From Geoanaerobacter pelophilus (GTDB taxonomy: Bacteria > Desulfobacterota > Desulfuromonadia > Geobacterales > DSM-12255): a stretch of 64,000 nucleotides of DNA. Where the stretch lies: the NCBI RefSeq assembly GCF_018476885.1, contig NZ_JAHCVJ010000005.1:124001-188000 (forward strand), in the 5' to 3' direction. Below are positions 35,688 through 45,690 of the stretch, piece after piece. Below the pieces are notes generated by a model, which did no database searches, had not been told where the DNA came from, and saw only the letters and a list, made by a program, of their open reading frames with translations. A program made the position numbers and the translations under genes. Numbering within the stretch: position 1 is the stretch's first letter; every line of letters starts with the position of its first letter.

Positions 35688-37217
35688 TCAATGGTGCTTG
35701 GACTGTTTCCCTTCGCCGCCGCCGGGCACGTCATGGCCTGCTGCCAGGTGGCACTCGCTGCAGTTGGTCTTCATCATCTCGTCGCCGATATCAACCGGAT
35801 GCACGAAATCCTTGACCTGGGTGCCGGCCGGGATGTTCTCCTGCTTCTGGCTGATGACGGTGTGGCAGAGGTTGCAGTCCTTGGAGATAATCTTGCCGCT
35901 GGCGGTCTTGTGCTTGCCGTCGTGGCAGCGGAAGCACCCCGGCGTGTAGAAGTGGCCGATATGGTTGGGATAGGTGCTCCAGGTGATCTTCATCTCCGGG
36001 AAGTAATTGCGCTTGTACATCCCCTGGATATGCCGTACCGCGTCTGCAATGCCGGCGGCCTTCTCCTGGGCTATTTTGGGGTAATTCTTGGCATAGTAAT
36101 CCTTGATGCCGGTCTCGATCGCCTTTACCCCTTCTTCGGTGCTCTTGTACGGCTTTTCAAGCAGCTCCACGCCGACCTTCTTGATGAACGGCAGGTTTGA
36201 ATCGACCTTGCCGGACACGATGCTTTCGTCCATCTCCTGACCCGGCGAATGGTAGATGTGGGTCGGCCGGTTGTGGCAGTCGGTGCAGTCCATGATCCGC
36301 TTTTTACCCTTGGCGACTTCATCCTTGGTCAGCGGTTTTTCGCTGTCCATGTACTCGGTGATGGAGCCGTCTTTCTCTTTTACCGCGATATACGGGATAT
36401 CAAAGCGCTTTTTGTCCCGGGCGATGTAGTTGACCTCGGTGCCGATGTGCCAGTGGATGCCCATGGCGTGAGGCGACTTGGGGGTGCCGCCGATCTTGAT
36501 CAGCAGGTTGACCTCGCGCGGGGTGTTCTGCTCGTTAGGGGCATAGTGATAGAAGATCTTCTGCCGGCCTGAATAGAACTTCTCAGGCCAGTGACAATGT
36601 TCGCAGGTGTCCCGGGCCGGGCGGAGGTTTTCAATCGGGGTCTCGATCGGGCTCGGGAAGGAGTGGGTGAGTACGGCCCAAACCTGGCGCAGACCGGAGA
36701 TCTTGGCCTTGACGTACCACTCGGCGCCTGGGCCGACATGGCATTCAACGCACTTGACCTTGGCGTGGGGGGAGTTGCTCCAGGCTGTATGCTCAGGTTT
36801 CATGACAACATGGCACAGTTCGCCGCAGAAGGTCGTCGATTCGGTGAATTCAAAGCCTTTGATGGTGGCGATGGTTATCAGCAGCACGAACACCACTGTG
36901 GCGATGGAAAAGAACACCGTCAGTTTCAACTGGTGCTTGTCGTTCAGGTCCAGCCTCGGCAGAGGCGGGATGACGGCGCCGGCGCCGGCTGCGCGCAGTT
37001 TGTTCCTGGTATGCCACATGCCGGCAGGAATAATCAGGAGCCCGGTAACAAGCATGGCAGGGAAGAGGAAGAAGGTAAGCAGACCGAGATAGGGGTGGTC
37101 AATCCCCATGATGATTTCCATGGAGAGGAATGCAATGATCAGCCCTGTGGCGACAATTGCAATGATCATCCCGGCAATACTGACCATGTTCCATGCATAC
37201 CTGAAAGTCTTGTGCAT
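35688..37217 (-). CDS. Membrane-anchored seven-haem c-type cytochrome, NapC/NrfH-like N-terminus
   Basis: Two N-terminal helices (about residues 10-65, and 90-120) anchor it; the rest is periplasmic. Haem sites: CGELCH (an unusual CX3CH), CVECH, CEHCH, CTDCH, CFRCH, CNLCH and CSECH. The first pair with following Met and His (CHVVMKPEHTAW) resembles the NapC/NrfH quinol dehydrogenase start. It probably passes electrons from the quinone pool to a partner, perhaps the CbcS-like cytochrome encoded divergently. It has its own promoter (TTGACA-N16-TATAGA). Start fixed by AAGGAG. Length 509 aa. Confidence 0.85.
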   Translation of the reverse strand: MHKTFRYAWNMVSIAGMIIAIVATGLIIAFLSMEIIMGIDHPYLGLLTFFLFPAMLVTGLLIIPAGMWHTRNKLRAAGAGAVIPPLPRLDLNDKHQLKLTVFFSIATVVFVLLITIATIKGFEFTESTTFCGELCHVVMKPEHTAWSNSPHAKVKCVECHVGPGAEWYVKAKISGLRQVWAVLTHSFPSPIETPIENLRPARDTCEHCHWPEKFYSGRQKIFYHYAPNEQNTPREVNLLIKIGGTPKSPHAMGIHWHIGTEVNYIARDKKRFDIPYIAVKEKDGSITEYMDSEKPLTKDEVAKGKKRIMDCTDCHNRPTHIYHSPGQEMDESIVSGKVDSNLPFIKKVGVELLEKPYKSTEEGVKAIETGIKDYYAKNYPKIAQEKAAGIADAVRHIQGMYKRNYFPEMKITWSTYPNHIGHFYTPGCFRCHDGKHKTASGKIISKDCNLCHTVISQKQENIPAGTQVKDFVHPVDIGDEMMKTNCSECHLAAGHDVPGGGEGKQSKHH

Positions 37218-37279
37218 AGCTGCTCCTTGTTAAGAAAATCTTATTGAAACTGCCTAGTTAAAGGCCAAAGGTTGGTAAA

Positions 37280-37307
37280 TCTATATCGCGGTGCTGTGGT
37301 TTGTCAA
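37280..37307 (-). promoter_or_regulatory. Sigma-70-type promoter of the seven-haem cytochrome gene
   Basis: Minus strand: TTGACA (37307-37302), 16-base spacer, TATAGA (37285-37280). Good match, 63-90 bases before the ATG. Confidence 0.6.
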
Positions 37308-37494
37308 AACAAAAATTTATAATCATTTCCATCTCATCTTACTGAAAGTTTTGCGGGTTTCAAGCCTTGCCAGAGGATTATTGTTTTGCACAGCTTGCAT
37401 CTAATGAACGCTGTTATAAAATGATTAAAGTCAAAGAACTGCTTTTAAGCCGAAGTGCTGTTTTAACCAGAAAGTTTCTGAAAGGCGATGCGCT

Positions 37495-37980
37495 ATGAGT
37501 CATGTCTGGCGACCATTGTTTGTGGCACTGGCTGTTGTTGCCACAATCCTCTGCATGCGGCTGGTGCTGGTGCCCGATGATTTCGGTATTCACGAGCAGG
37601 GGTACATGTATGGCTGGCATCGGAAAGGTAACGAGACCGACTGGAAAAACATCAAGGTGAAGTATCGGACCACTGCCTATTGCATTAACTGTCACAAGGA
37701 CAAATATCTGGATATCAAGGATTCCCCTCATGCGGCAATAATGTGCGAAAACTGCCATGGCCCGGCCCTGGGCCATCCACAGGATCCGCGCACCCTGGAA
37801 ATCAACCGGAGCCGCCAGCTCTGCGTGCGCTGCCACTTCAAACTGCCGTACCCTAACAGTGCCAGGGGCGGCATCAAGGGGATCAACCCGGCGACGCACC
37901 ATCCCGAGGCCGAGTGTGTCCTGTGCCATTATCCGCATAACCCGTTACGGGCTGCGGTGAGAAAAGAGGCCAAGCGATGA
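37495..37980 (+). CDS. Tetrahaem c-type cytochrome, CbcS-like subunit of a quinol oxidoreductase
   Basis: A 161-residue periplasmic cytochrome with an N-terminal anchor helix (about residues 8-24) and four haem sites: CINCH, CENCH, CVRCH and CVLCH. It heads the three-gene set tetrahaem-FeS-NrfD, which matches the CbcSTU layout of Geobacter. AAAGG precedes the ATG. The stop overlaps the next start (ATGA), so subunits are translated together. It is divergent from the seven-haem cytochrome, 277 bases away. Confidence 0.82.
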   Translation: MSHVWRPLFVALAVVATILCMRLVLVPDDFGIHEQGYMYGWHRKGNETDWKNIKVKYRTTAYCINCHKDKYLDIKDSPHAAIMCENCHGPALGHPQDPRTLEINRSRQLCVRCHFKLPYPNSARGGIKGINPATHHPEAECVLCHYPHNPLRAAVRKEAKR

Positions 37981-38762
37981 TTTCCCGGCGGAATTTCTGT
38001 AAAAAAGCGATGCTTTTCATCGGTGGTGTGGCCGTGCCGGTTGCCGGCCTGGAGATCTTCAACCCGCAGCGGCTGCTGGCCGAAAAACAGGATCCGGCAA
38101 AGGTCCGCTGGGTGTTCCTGGTTGATACCCGCAAGTGCGTTGGCTGTGGCTTCTGTGTCAGGGCGTGCAAGCTGGAGAACGAGATTCCCTATGATGCCAA
38201 TGTTTCCAGGACCTGGGTTGAGCGATACGTGGTCACCAGGGACGGCAAGGTGCATACCGACTCACCCAAGGCAGCCCGGGACGGCTTTACCACAAAGGCC
38301 ATTGACCAGGCCGGTAAGGGGATGCTGGAAATCAGGGATGAGGATATCACCAAGGCCTTTTTTGTGCCCAAACTGTGCAACCAGTGCGAAAATCCGCCCT
38401 GCGTCCAGGTCTGCCCGGTTGGCGCAACGTACCAAACCCCTGACGGGGTGGTGCTGGTGGACCGCACCTGGTGCATCGGCTGCGGCTACTGCGTTATGGG
38501 GTGCCCGTACGGGGTTAGATTCTTCCATCCGGTGTACAAGGCGGCAGAGAAGTGCAACTTCTGCTACCACCGGATCTCCAAGGGGATGAAGAGCGCCTGC
38601 GTCGAAGCCTGCCCCTTCGGGGCGCGCACCATCGGCAATATCAAGGACCCTGAGGACCCGGTGACCAGGATCATCATGACCGAGCGGGTTGCAGTTTTGA
38701 AAGAGGAGTATGGCACCAAACCGCAAGTCTTCTATTTAGGCATGTCCAAGGAGGTGAAGTAG
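37977..38762 (+). CDS. Four-cluster [4Fe-4S] protein with Tat signal, CbcT-like
   Basis: Ferredoxin subunit of the DmsB/NrfC type. The N-terminal SRRNFCKK motif plus a hydrophobic stretch is a Tat signal. Cluster Cys groups: CVGCGFCVRAC; CNQCENPPCVQVC; CIGCGYCVMGC; CNFC...CVEAC. Length 261. It is between the tetrahaem cytochrome (four-base overlap) and the NrfD-like gene (two-base gap), so it should link the cytochrome and the membrane quinone site. Confidence 0.88.
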   Translation: MISRRNFCKKAMLFIGGVAVPVAGLEIFNPQRLLAEKQDPAKVRWVFLVDTRKCVGCGFCVRACKLENEIPYDANVSRTWVERYVVTRDGKVHTDSPKAARDGFTTKAIDQAGKGMLEIRDEDITKAFFVPKLCNQCENPPCVQVCPVGATYQTPDGVVLVDRTWCIGCGYCVMGCPYGVRFFHPVYKAAEKCNFCYHRISKGMKSACVEACPFGARTIGNIKDPEDPVTRIIMTERVAVLKEEYGTKPQVFYLGMSKEVK

Positions 38763-38764
38763 CC

Positions 38765-40018
38765 ATGGTGCATGGTGAGGTTTGGACCGCCAAGGAGCTG
38801 TTTGTCTACCCCAATGAATATATCTACTGGACCATCCAGATCGTGATGTATCCGTTCATGACCGGTCTGGTTGCCGGTGCTTTCGTGTTGTCGTCGCTCT
38901 ATCATGTCTTCGGCGTGAAGCAGTTGAAGGAGATCGCCCGGTTTTCCCTGGTCTTCTCCTTTGCCCTGCTGCCGGTGGCCATGATGCCGCTGCTGCTGCA
39001 TCTCCAGTTCCCGTTCCGCGGCATCGAGGTGATGATGACCCCTCATTTCACTTCTGCTATTGCCGCCTTCGGCATTGTGTTCACTACCTACGGCATGATC
39101 GTGGCGGCGGAGCTCTGGTTTGTCTACCGGAAATACTTTGTCGAAACCGCTCTGGAACTGCGGCAGCTGACCGGGCGGAGTGTCACGCAACAGTTTCGCT
39201 ATGTGCTCTATTCGGTGCTGACCCTCGGCGCCTGGGATATCAGCGAACAGGCACTGGAAAAGGATGAGCGGGCGGTCAAGCTGCTGGCCGGTACCGGTAT
39301 CCCAGTGGCCTGTTTCCTCCATGGCTACGCCGGTTTCATTTTCGGCTCGGTAAAGGCCAATGCCCTGTGGATGACGCCGCTGATGCCGGTGATCTTCATC
39401 TGCTCGGCGGTGGTATCCGGGATTGCGCTCTGCATTGTCACCTACATTGCCACCATGGAGATCCGCAAGGCCTTGCATGCCTGGAAGCAAAAAAGCAGTC
39501 CGGCGTTGCCGCTGCTCGACGAGATGAAAAGCGCGGAGCTGCAGGTGGTCACCATGACAGCGCGCTACCTGGTCATGTTCCTGATTCTGGCGATTACCCT
39601 GGAGCTGCTAGACCTGATCTTCCGCGGGTACACCGCCGTCAAGTCGTGGGATATCCTGAGGAGCGTCATCTACGGCAAGGATTTTGTTAATATTTTCGTG
39701 ATCCAGTACGGCATGGGCAACCTGATCCCGTTTTTCCTGCTGCTGTTGCCGCGTCTGACGATCCGTCGTGCCGTAGCCGGGACCCTGCTGGTGCTGCTTG
39801 GCGTATTCATGATGCGCTGGAACGTGGTCATCGGCGGCCAGGCGTTCTCCTCCTCGTTTAGCGGGTTTATGCATTATCATCTGCCGATCTGGCCGGATAA
39901 CCTGGAGACCTTCAAGGAAGGGCTGTTCGGAGCGCTGCTGGTGGCGATTACGCCGTTTGTCCTGTTTTGGGGTCTCAACAAGGTGATCCCGGTTTTTCCG
40001 GTCAAGGATACGCACTGA
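38765..40018 (+). CDS. NrfD/PsrC-family quinone-binding membrane subunit, CbcU-like
   Basis: A polytopic protein of 417 residues with about nine or ten helices (YWTIQIVMYPFMTGLVAGAF; FSLVFSFALLPVAMMPLLLHL; ...). It exchanges electrons with menaquinone for the Fe-S and cytochrome subunits. GGAGG precedes the ATG. No terminator is visible right after. The charge-neutral core residues typical of NrfD are present, but the direction of electron flow is not determined. Confidence 0.85.
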   Translation: MVHGEVWTAKELFVYPNEYIYWTIQIVMYPFMTGLVAGAFVLSSLYHVFGVKQLKEIARFSLVFSFALLPVAMMPLLLHLQFPFRGIEVMMTPHFTSAIAAFGIVFTTYGMIVAAELWFVYRKYFVETALELRQLTGRSVTQQFRYVLYSVLTLGAWDISEQALEKDERAVKLLAGTGIPVACFLHGYAGFIFGSVKANALWMTPLMPVIFICSAVVSGIALCIVTYIATMEIRKALHAWKQKSSPALPLLDEMKSAELQVVTMTARYLVMFLILAITLELLDLIFRGYTAVKSWDILRSVIYGKDFVNIFVIQYGMGNLIPFFLLLLPRLTIRRAVAGTLLVLLGVFMMRWNVVIGGQAFSSSFSGFMHYHLPIWPDNLETFKEGLFGALLVAITPFVLFWGLNKVIPVFPVKDTH

Positions 40019-40130
40019 CCGTCCGAATTTTACAGTGGGGCTATTGACAAGCAGTTCCGGCATTTGTTAGCCTCTGGTGACATTTCCGTTTTGGCAATGC
40101 TCTATTTCGATTTTGCAGGGGAAGATCAAA

Positions 40131-41201
40131 ATGCACAAAAAACTCTTTATCCCGGGGCCGGTTGAGATTGCTCCAGAAATCCTGGCTGCCATGGCCAAGC
40201 CGATGATCGGGCACCGGATGGCAGAGTATGCCCAACTGCACAAGCGGGTTACGGATAACCTTAAAAAACTGATGTTTACCGACTCCCGGGTGTTCTTGGC
40301 CACCTCCAGCGCCTTCGGCGTTATGGAAGGCGCAATCCGGAACCTGGTGGCAAAGCGGTGCGCCAACTTCTGCAATGGCGCTTTTTCCGACAAATGGCAC
40401 GATGTGACCAAGCGCTGCGGCAAAGAGGCCGATGCCTTCAAGGCAGAGTGGGGCAAGCCGATTACCGCCGAAATGGTGGACCAGGCGCTGGCTACCGGCA
40501 AATACGACGCCATGACCCTGATCCACAACGAGACCTCCACCGGCGTGATGTCGCCGTTGCCGGAAATTGCCGAGGTGCTGCGGAAGTATCCGGACGTCGT
40601 TTCCATTATCGATACCGTGTCCTCGATGAGTGCCCTGAAGATCCCGGTTGATGAACTCGGCATCGATTGCTGCATCTTCGGCGTCCAGAAGGCGTTTGCC
40701 CTGCCGCCGGGGCTGGCGGTGTTCACTGCCAGCGAAAGGGCACTGGCCCGGGCCAAAACCGTTGAAGGGCGCGGTTACTACTTTGACTTCATCGAGTTTG
40801 CCACCAATGACGACAAGGACAACACTCCGTCGACACCCTGCATCTCCCAGATCTATGCCATGGATTGCCAGCTGGAGCGGATTTTTGCCGAGGGACTGGA
40901 GAAGAGATGGGATCGGCACAAGGAGATGGCGTCTCTGGTCAGAAATTGGGTAATCGAGCGCGGCTACAGCTTTTTCCCCGAAGAACGGTTCCTGTCAATG
41001 ACCCTGACCTGCGCCAGGAACACCAGGGGGACTGATCTCGCCGCCCTCAAAAAGCGCCTTGCCGCAGCCGGCTATGCCTTTGACGACGGCTATGGCAAGA
41101 TCAAGGGTGAGACGTTCCGCATTGCTCACATGGGCGATATGCAGCTGGCCGATCTTCACGGCCTGCTTGCGGAGATCGACCGGCAATTGGCTGAAATGTA
41201 A
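40131..41201 (+). CDS. Class V PLP-dependent aminotransferase (serine/alanine-glyoxylate type)
   Basis: A fold-type I enzyme of 356 residues. The PLP Lys is in FGVQKAFALPPGLA (about residue 187). The start FIPGPVEIAPEIL fits alanine-glyoxylate and serine-pyruvate aminotransferases. The ATG at 40131 with GGGGAAG seven bases upstream replaces the earlier TTG/ATG frame. It probably links serine or alanine with glyoxylate or pyruvate and may feed the glycine cleavage system encoded at 54 kb. It stands alone between the quinone module and a zinc protein. Confidence 0.85.
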   Translation: MHKKLFIPGPVEIAPEILAAMAKPMIGHRMAEYAQLHKRVTDNLKKLMFTDSRVFLATSSAFGVMEGAIRNLVAKRCANFCNGAFSDKWHDVTKRCGKEADAFKAEWGKPITAEMVDQALATGKYDAMTLIHNETSTGVMSPLPEIAEVLRKYPDVVSIIDTVSSMSALKIPVDELGIDCCIFGVQKAFALPPGLAVFTASERALARAKTVEGRGYYFDFIEFATNDDKDNTPSTPCISQIYAMDCQLERIFAEGLEKRWDRHKEMASLVRNWVIERGYSFFPEERFLSMTLTCARNTRGTDLAALKKRLAAAGYAFDDGYGKIKGETFRIAHMGDMQLADLHGLLAEIDRQLAEM

Positions 41202-41328
41202 AGATTGCACTGTTGTTGCCGAAAAGACAGTTATGGTTTAACCTAAAGGCAGTTGTGACAAAAAGCATAACTTGATGTGGAAGAGACAGAGCCCCGGATT
41301 GTCTCCGGGGCAAAAAAAGGAGATTACA

Positions 41329-41505
41329 ATGAAGTGCCCGAATTGCGGTGGAAGAGAAGCTGTTGAAATTGACATGCATTCTGAAGGGTTTTCTGCAGAA
41401 ACATCGCCGGTAAAAGAGTGCGGCACCTGCGGTCTTGTCTGGCGGATCAAGGTGACCGGTGACCGTCACGAACTGGATATCATCAAGCAGGCAGACAAAA
41501 AATAG
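41329..41505 (+). CDS. Small zinc-ribbon protein (58 aa)
   Basis: MKCPNCGG and ECGTCGLVWRI form a four-Cys zinc ribbon. AAAGGAG nine bases upstream of the ATG fixes the start. A GC-rich hairpin (GCCCCGGA/TCCGGGGC, 41291-41311) lies in the leader just before the ribosome site. Function unknown; it might be an RNA- or DNA-binding adapter. Convergent with the ferredoxin gene. Confidence 0.7.
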   Translation: MKCPNCGGREAVEIDMHSEGFSAETSPVKECGTCGLVWRIKVTGDRHELDIIKQADKK

Positions 41506-41521
41506 ACTAATCGAGGTCGTT

Positions 41522-41719
41522 TTAATCCTGCCACGAAATGCACTGGACCGGACAGCCGTCAATGGCTTCCTGTATTTTCCTCTCTTCGGCGCCGGTCGGG
41601 TTGTATACTTCTGATTTCGAATCGCTGCCGAACCGGAACACCCCCGGGCATGTCGAAACACAGAGTCCGCAGCTGATGCATAATTCCCTGTCAACGTAAG
41701 GGATTCTGGACATTTTCAT
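41522..41719 (-). CDS. Single-cluster [4Fe-4S] ferredoxin
   Basis: A 65-residue ferredoxin with CISCGLCVSTCP and a distant CPVQC. One [4Fe-4S] cluster, as in the Desulfovibrio ferredoxin I style. AAAGGAA lies just before the ATG. It stands alone, convergent with the zinc-ribbon gene. The 253 bases between it and pckG hold AT-rich sequence with no clear element. Confidence 0.85.
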   Translation of the reverse strand: MKMSRIPYVDRELCISCGLCVSTCPGVFRFGSDSKSEVYNPTGAEERKIQEAIDGCPVQCISWQD

Positions 41720-41972
41720 TGATTCCTTTCGGTTGTTCTTATTGTGCCCTGAATTGTATCACGGGGCAATTGCCTGTCAATCGGCTGTTGAAGCCATTCC
41801 GACCCATGTCACGATATTTTTATTCATATTACACGTAATTTTATTCTTCCTTAATTCGTGATTTTTGTGGTAGTTTCCCAAACTGTAACAACCGGTAAAT
41901 AAGCATTCGGCTCGATTATGGGCTTCGCAGTTTGAAGAAGCTCAATTAAATATCTGAGAGGGGGCAAGGTTA

Positions 41973-43829
41973 ATGAGTTACGACGTTCCGAAGAATGAAC
42001 AGCTGTTGAAGTGGGTTGAGGAAGTTTCGGCCATGTGTGAGCCGGAGAGGATCCATTGGTGTGACGGTTCACAAGAGGAATACGATGAACTTTGCAATCT
42101 TCTGGTGCAAAGCGGCACCTTCAGAAAGCTGAATCCCGAGAAGCGGCCGAACAGCTACCTGGCTTGGTCTGACCCGATTGACGTTGCCAGGGTTGAGGAC
42201 CGCACTTTCATATGCAGCCTTTCCAAACAGGATGCCGGTCCGACCAATAACTGGATGAACCCGAAAGAGATGAAGGAAAACCTGCACAAGCTGTTCAAAG
42301 GGTGCATGAAGGGTCGTACCATGTACGTCATCCCCTTCAGCATGGGCCCGCTTGGCTCGAACATCGCCAAGATCGGCGTTGAGATCTCTGACTCCCCTTA
42401 TGTTGCCGTAAATATGAAGATCATGACCCGCATGGGTAAAGCGGTGCTGGACATTCTCGGCAAGGATGGTGAATTTGTCCCCTGTCTCCATTCAGTCGGC
42501 GCACCGCTGCAGCCAGGCCAGAAGGATGTCGCCTGGCCATGCAATAAAGAGAAGTACATTGTTCATTTCCCTGAGGAGCGCGCCATCTGGTCGTTCGGTT
42601 CCGGCTACGGCGGCAACGCCCTGCTCGGTAAAAAGTGCCTGGCCCTGCGTATCGCTTCCAAGCAGGGTAAAGATGAGGGGTGGCTGGCCGAGCATATGCT
42701 GATCCTTGGCGTCGAGTCTCCCACCGGTGAAAAATCCTATGTTGGTGCAGCATTCCCCAGCGCCTGCGGCAAGACCAACTTTGCCATGCTCATTCCGCCC
42801 AAATCTTTCCAGGATAAGGGATGGAAGGTAACCACCATCGGTGACGACATCGCCTGGATCAAGCCCGGCCCCGATGGTCAGGTCTATGCAATCAATCCGG
42901 AAAATGGCTATTTCGGCGTTGCTCCCGGCACCAACTACAAGACCAACCCCAATGCCATGATTTCCTGCGAAAAGAATTCCATCTTCACCAACGTGGCGTT
43001 GACCGAAGACGGTGATGTCTGGTGGGAAGGAATTGACGGTGAAGTACCGGAGAAACTGACTGACTGGCAGGGGAACGAGTGGACCAAGGGTTGTGGCCGT
43101 CCGGCTGCCCACCCCAACTCACGCTTCACCTCGCCGGCATACCAGTGCCCGAGTATTGACGCCGATTGGGAAAACCCCAAAGGGGTGCCGATGAGCGCCT
43201 TTATCTTTGGCGGCCGTCGTAAGGACACCGTGCCGCTGGTCTACCAGGCATTCAACTGGAACTTCGGGGTTTACCTTGCATCAACCCTCGGTTCGGAAAC
43301 CACTGCCGCGGCAGTAGGTGCCACCGGCAATGTCCGTCGTGACCCGTTCGCCATGTTGCCGTTCTGCGGCTACCACATGGCCGACTACTTTGCTCACTGG
43401 CTGCAGTTCGGCCGCTCCATCCCCCGCCCGCCGCGGATTTTCAGCGTCAACTGGTTCCGCAAGGATGCCGACGGCAAGTTCATCTGGCCGGGCTACAGCG
43501 ATAATATGCGGGTCCTGAAATGGATTGTCGAGCGAGTTCAGGGTCATGCTGCTGCGGTCGAAAGCCCGCTTGGCTGGATGCCGCGCTACGAGGACATGGA
43601 TTGGGAAGGGCTCGATATGCCTCGCGAGAAGTTCAATGACCTGATGTCGGTCGACCGGGACGTCTGGCAGAATGAGGTCATCTCCCACGAGGAGCTGTTC
43701 GTCAAGATGTATGACCGTCTCCCCAAGGAATTCCTCCATATCCGGGAGCTGATCCTCTCTTCTCTCTGGCGTTCGCCGGAGCATTGGGAGCAGATCGGCG
43801 ATGTCCATCCGGAAGGGTGGAACGAGTAA
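41973..43829 (+). CDS. pckG: Phosphoenolpyruvate carboxykinase (GTP)
   Basis: Converts oxaloacetate and GTP to PEP for gluconeogenesis. The P-loop [12 protein letters not shown] (about residues 262-273) carries the catalytic Cys, and [18 protein letters not shown] and the DDIAW metal site are present. Length 618 aa matches the GTP class (PF00821). It is followed by a terminator and then by an ATP-type PEPCK, so each has its own unit. Confidence 0.95.
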   Translation: MSYDVPKNEQLLKWVEEVSAMCEPERIHWCDGSQEEYDELCNLLVQSGTFRKLNPEKRPNSYLAWSDPIDVARVEDRTFICSLSKQDAGPTNNWMNPKEMKENLHKLFKGCMKGRTMYVIPFSMGPLGSNIAKIGVEISDSPYVAVNMKIMTRMGKAVLDILGKDGEFVPCLHSVGAPLQPGQKDVAWPCNKEKYIVHFPEERAIWSFGSGYGGNALLGKKCLALRIASKQGKDEGWLAEHMLILGVESPTGEKSYVGAAFPSACGKTNFAMLIPPKSFQDKGWKVTTIGDDIAWIKPGPDGQVYAINPENGYFGVAPGTNYKTNPNAMISCEKNSIFTNVALTEDGDVWWEGIDGEVPEKLTDWQGNEWTKGCGRPAAHPNSRFTSPAYQCPSIDADWENPKGVPMSAFIFGGRRKDTVPLVYQAFNWNFGVYLASTLGSETTAAAVGATGNVRRDPFAMLPFCGYHMADYFAHWLQFGRSIPRPPRIFSVNWFRKDADGKFIWPGYSDNMRVLKWIVERVQGHAAAVESPLGWMPRYEDMDWEGLDMPREKFNDLMSVDRDVWQNEVISHEELFVKMYDRLPKEFLHIRELILSSLWRSPEHWEQIGDVHPEGWNE

Positions 43830-43863
43830 TTCTCGTTAAATAGCATAACGTAGAGCAGCAGAT

Positions 43864-43917
43864 AAAGAGGCTGGGTTATTGATCGGAATTTTCGCTCATG
43901 ACCCGGCCTCTTTTTAT
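43864..43917 (+). terminator. Terminator after pckG
   Basis: AAAGAGGC-t-GGGT ... ACCC-g-GCCTCTTTTT, stem of about 13 pairs with a large loop and T-run. Confidence 0.8.
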
Positions 43918-44004
43918 ATCTGCTCCCGCCATTGCTGAATCTGTCGTACCGGGTATAATCCGAATGGAGTCTTATGATTCATAACTCACCATGGAGGATA
44001 GCTT

Positions 44005-45597
44005 ATGAGGCTTAACGACATCACTCGCGGCACCGGTCTTGAAGAGCACGGCATTACCAATGCCAACCTGATCTACTGGACAGCGCCGACATCGGTGCTT
44101 TACGAGCAGATAGTCAAGCGAGGCGAAGGGCTGGTGACCCATCTCGGGGCTGTTGCCGTAAAAACCGGCCACTACACCGGCCGGGCAGCCAACGAGAAAT
44201 TCATCGTCGATGAGCCGTCCTGCCATAAGCATATCAACTGGGGCAAGGTCAACCGCCCCTTTGACCCGGTGAAATTTGATGCCCTGTTCAAGCGGATGCT
44301 TGCCTATATGCATGGCAAGGACCTGTTTGTACAGGATTGCTTTGCCGGGGCTAGTCCGGCGCATCGACTGCCGGTGCGGGTGATAACCGAGAAGGCCTGG
44401 CATTCACTGTTTGCCCGCAATATGTTCATCAGCGCCACCGCTGAAGAGCTTGTCGTTCATAAGCCCGAGTTTACCGTGATCGACATGCCGAATTTTCACG
44501 CCATTCCTTCGGTTGACGGCACCAATACCGAGACCTTCATTATTGTCAACTTCGCCCAAAAGGTGATCATCATCGGCGGCACCAGCTATGCGGGAGAGAT
44601 CAAGAAATCGATCTTCACGATTCTCAATTATTTGCTGCCGCTTGATAGTAAGGTCATGTCGATGCACTGCTCGGCCAATGCCGGGGACAAAGGGGATGTG
44701 GCCATTTTCTTCGGTCTGTCCGGAACCGGCAAGACGACGTTGTCCGCTGATCCGGGCAGGCGGCTGATCGGCGACGACGAACATGGCTGGGACGACAAAG
44801 GGGTCTTCAATTTCGAAGGGGGCTGTTACGCCAAGATCATCAAGCTGTCCCAGGATTCCGAACCGGAGATCTATGAAACCACCAGGCGCTTCGGCACCAT
44901 CCTGGAAAACGTCGCCATCGACACGGTAAGCCGCCGGGTCGATCTGGATGACGACTCTTTCACCGAGAACACCAGGGCGTCCTATCCGATCACCCATATT
45001 CCGAACATCGTCAAGTCAGGGATGGGGGAGCACCCCAAGAACCTGATCATGCTTACCTGCGATGCCTTCGGTGTGCTGCCGCCGATTGCCAGGCTTACTC
45101 CGGAGCAGGCGATGTACCATTTTCTCTCTGGCTACACTGCCAAGGTGGCAGGGACCGAAGCCGGAATCACTGAGCCCCAGGCCGCCTTCTCCGCCTGCTT
45201 CGGCGCGCCGTTCATGGCCTTGCACCCTTCGGTTTATGCCACGCTGCTGGGAGAAAAGATCGCCCGGCATGACGTCAACTGCTGGCTGGTTAACACTGGT
45301 TGGAGCGGAGGGGGGTACGGCGTTGGCAGCCGGATGAAGATCGCCTATTCACGGGCCTTGGTCAACGCTGCGATTGACGGCACTCTTATTGACGGCGAGT
45401 TCGATAAAGACCGGTTCTTTGGACTCGACATTCCCAAGGTATGCCCCGGCGTGCCGGCAGAGGTTCTTGATCCGAGAAACACCTGGAGCGACAAGGCTGC
45501 CTATGACGCAACAGCCGGAGAGTTGGTGGAGCTGTTCCGGAAAAACTTCGAGCAGTATAAGCAGTATGTTTCGGAGAAGGTGGCCAAGGTCATGTAG
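44005..45597 (+). CDS. pckA: Phosphoenolpyruvate carboxykinase (ATP)
   Basis: ATP-type PEPCK (PF01293), 530 residues. The kinase-1a motif GLSGTGKTTLSADP (about residue 239) and DDEHGW metal site are intact, as is the RYT-like substrate site (KTGHYTGRAANEKF). GGAGGATAG before the ATG. Its presence next to pckG, an unrelated isoenzyme, is unusual and suggests different direction or regulation. A terminator follows. Confidence 0.95.
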   Translation: MRLNDITRGTGLEEHGITNANLIYWTAPTSVLYEQIVKRGEGLVTHLGAVAVKTGHYTGRAANEKFIVDEPSCHKHINWGKVNRPFDPVKFDALFKRMLAYMHGKDLFVQDCFAGASPAHRLPVRVITEKAWHSLFARNMFISATAEELVVHKPEFTVIDMPNFHAIPSVDGTNTETFIIVNFAQKVIIIGGTSYAGEIKKSIFTILNYLLPLDSKVMSMHCSANAGDKGDVAIFFGLSGTGKTTLSADPGRRLIGDDEHGWDDKGVFNFEGGCYAKIIKLSQDSEPEIYETTRRFGTILENVAIDTVSRRVDLDDDSFTENTRASYPITHIPNIVKSGMGEHPKNLIMLTCDAFGVLPPIARLTPEQAMYHFLSGYTAKVAGTEAGITEPQAAFSACFGAPFMALHPSVYATLLGEKIARHDVNCWLVNTGWSGGGYGVGSRMKIAYSRALVNAAIDGTLIDGEFDKDRFFGLDIPKVCPGVPAEVLDPRNTWSDKAAYDATAGELVELFRKNFEQYKQYVSEKVAKVM

Positions 45598-45638
45598 CCA
45601 CAGCTTTGGTGGTAAGATTTTTTGCCGGGAAGTAACAA

Positions 45639-45672
45639 GAGGGGGTGGCCTGAGCCGCCCCCTCGTTTATTG
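45639..45672 (+). terminator. Terminator after pckA
   Basis: GAGGGGG-t-GGC / GCC-g-CCCCCTC with a TTTATT exit. Sits between convergent pckA and the aminotransferase, so it may serve both. Confidence 0.8.
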
Positions 45673-45690
45673 TCTGCCGGATTGTCTGTT

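Noticed and set aside
40045-40073. TTGACA-N17-TTAGCC promoter for the class V aminotransferase
   Set aside because: The -35 is perfect but the -10 is too poor to list as a feature.
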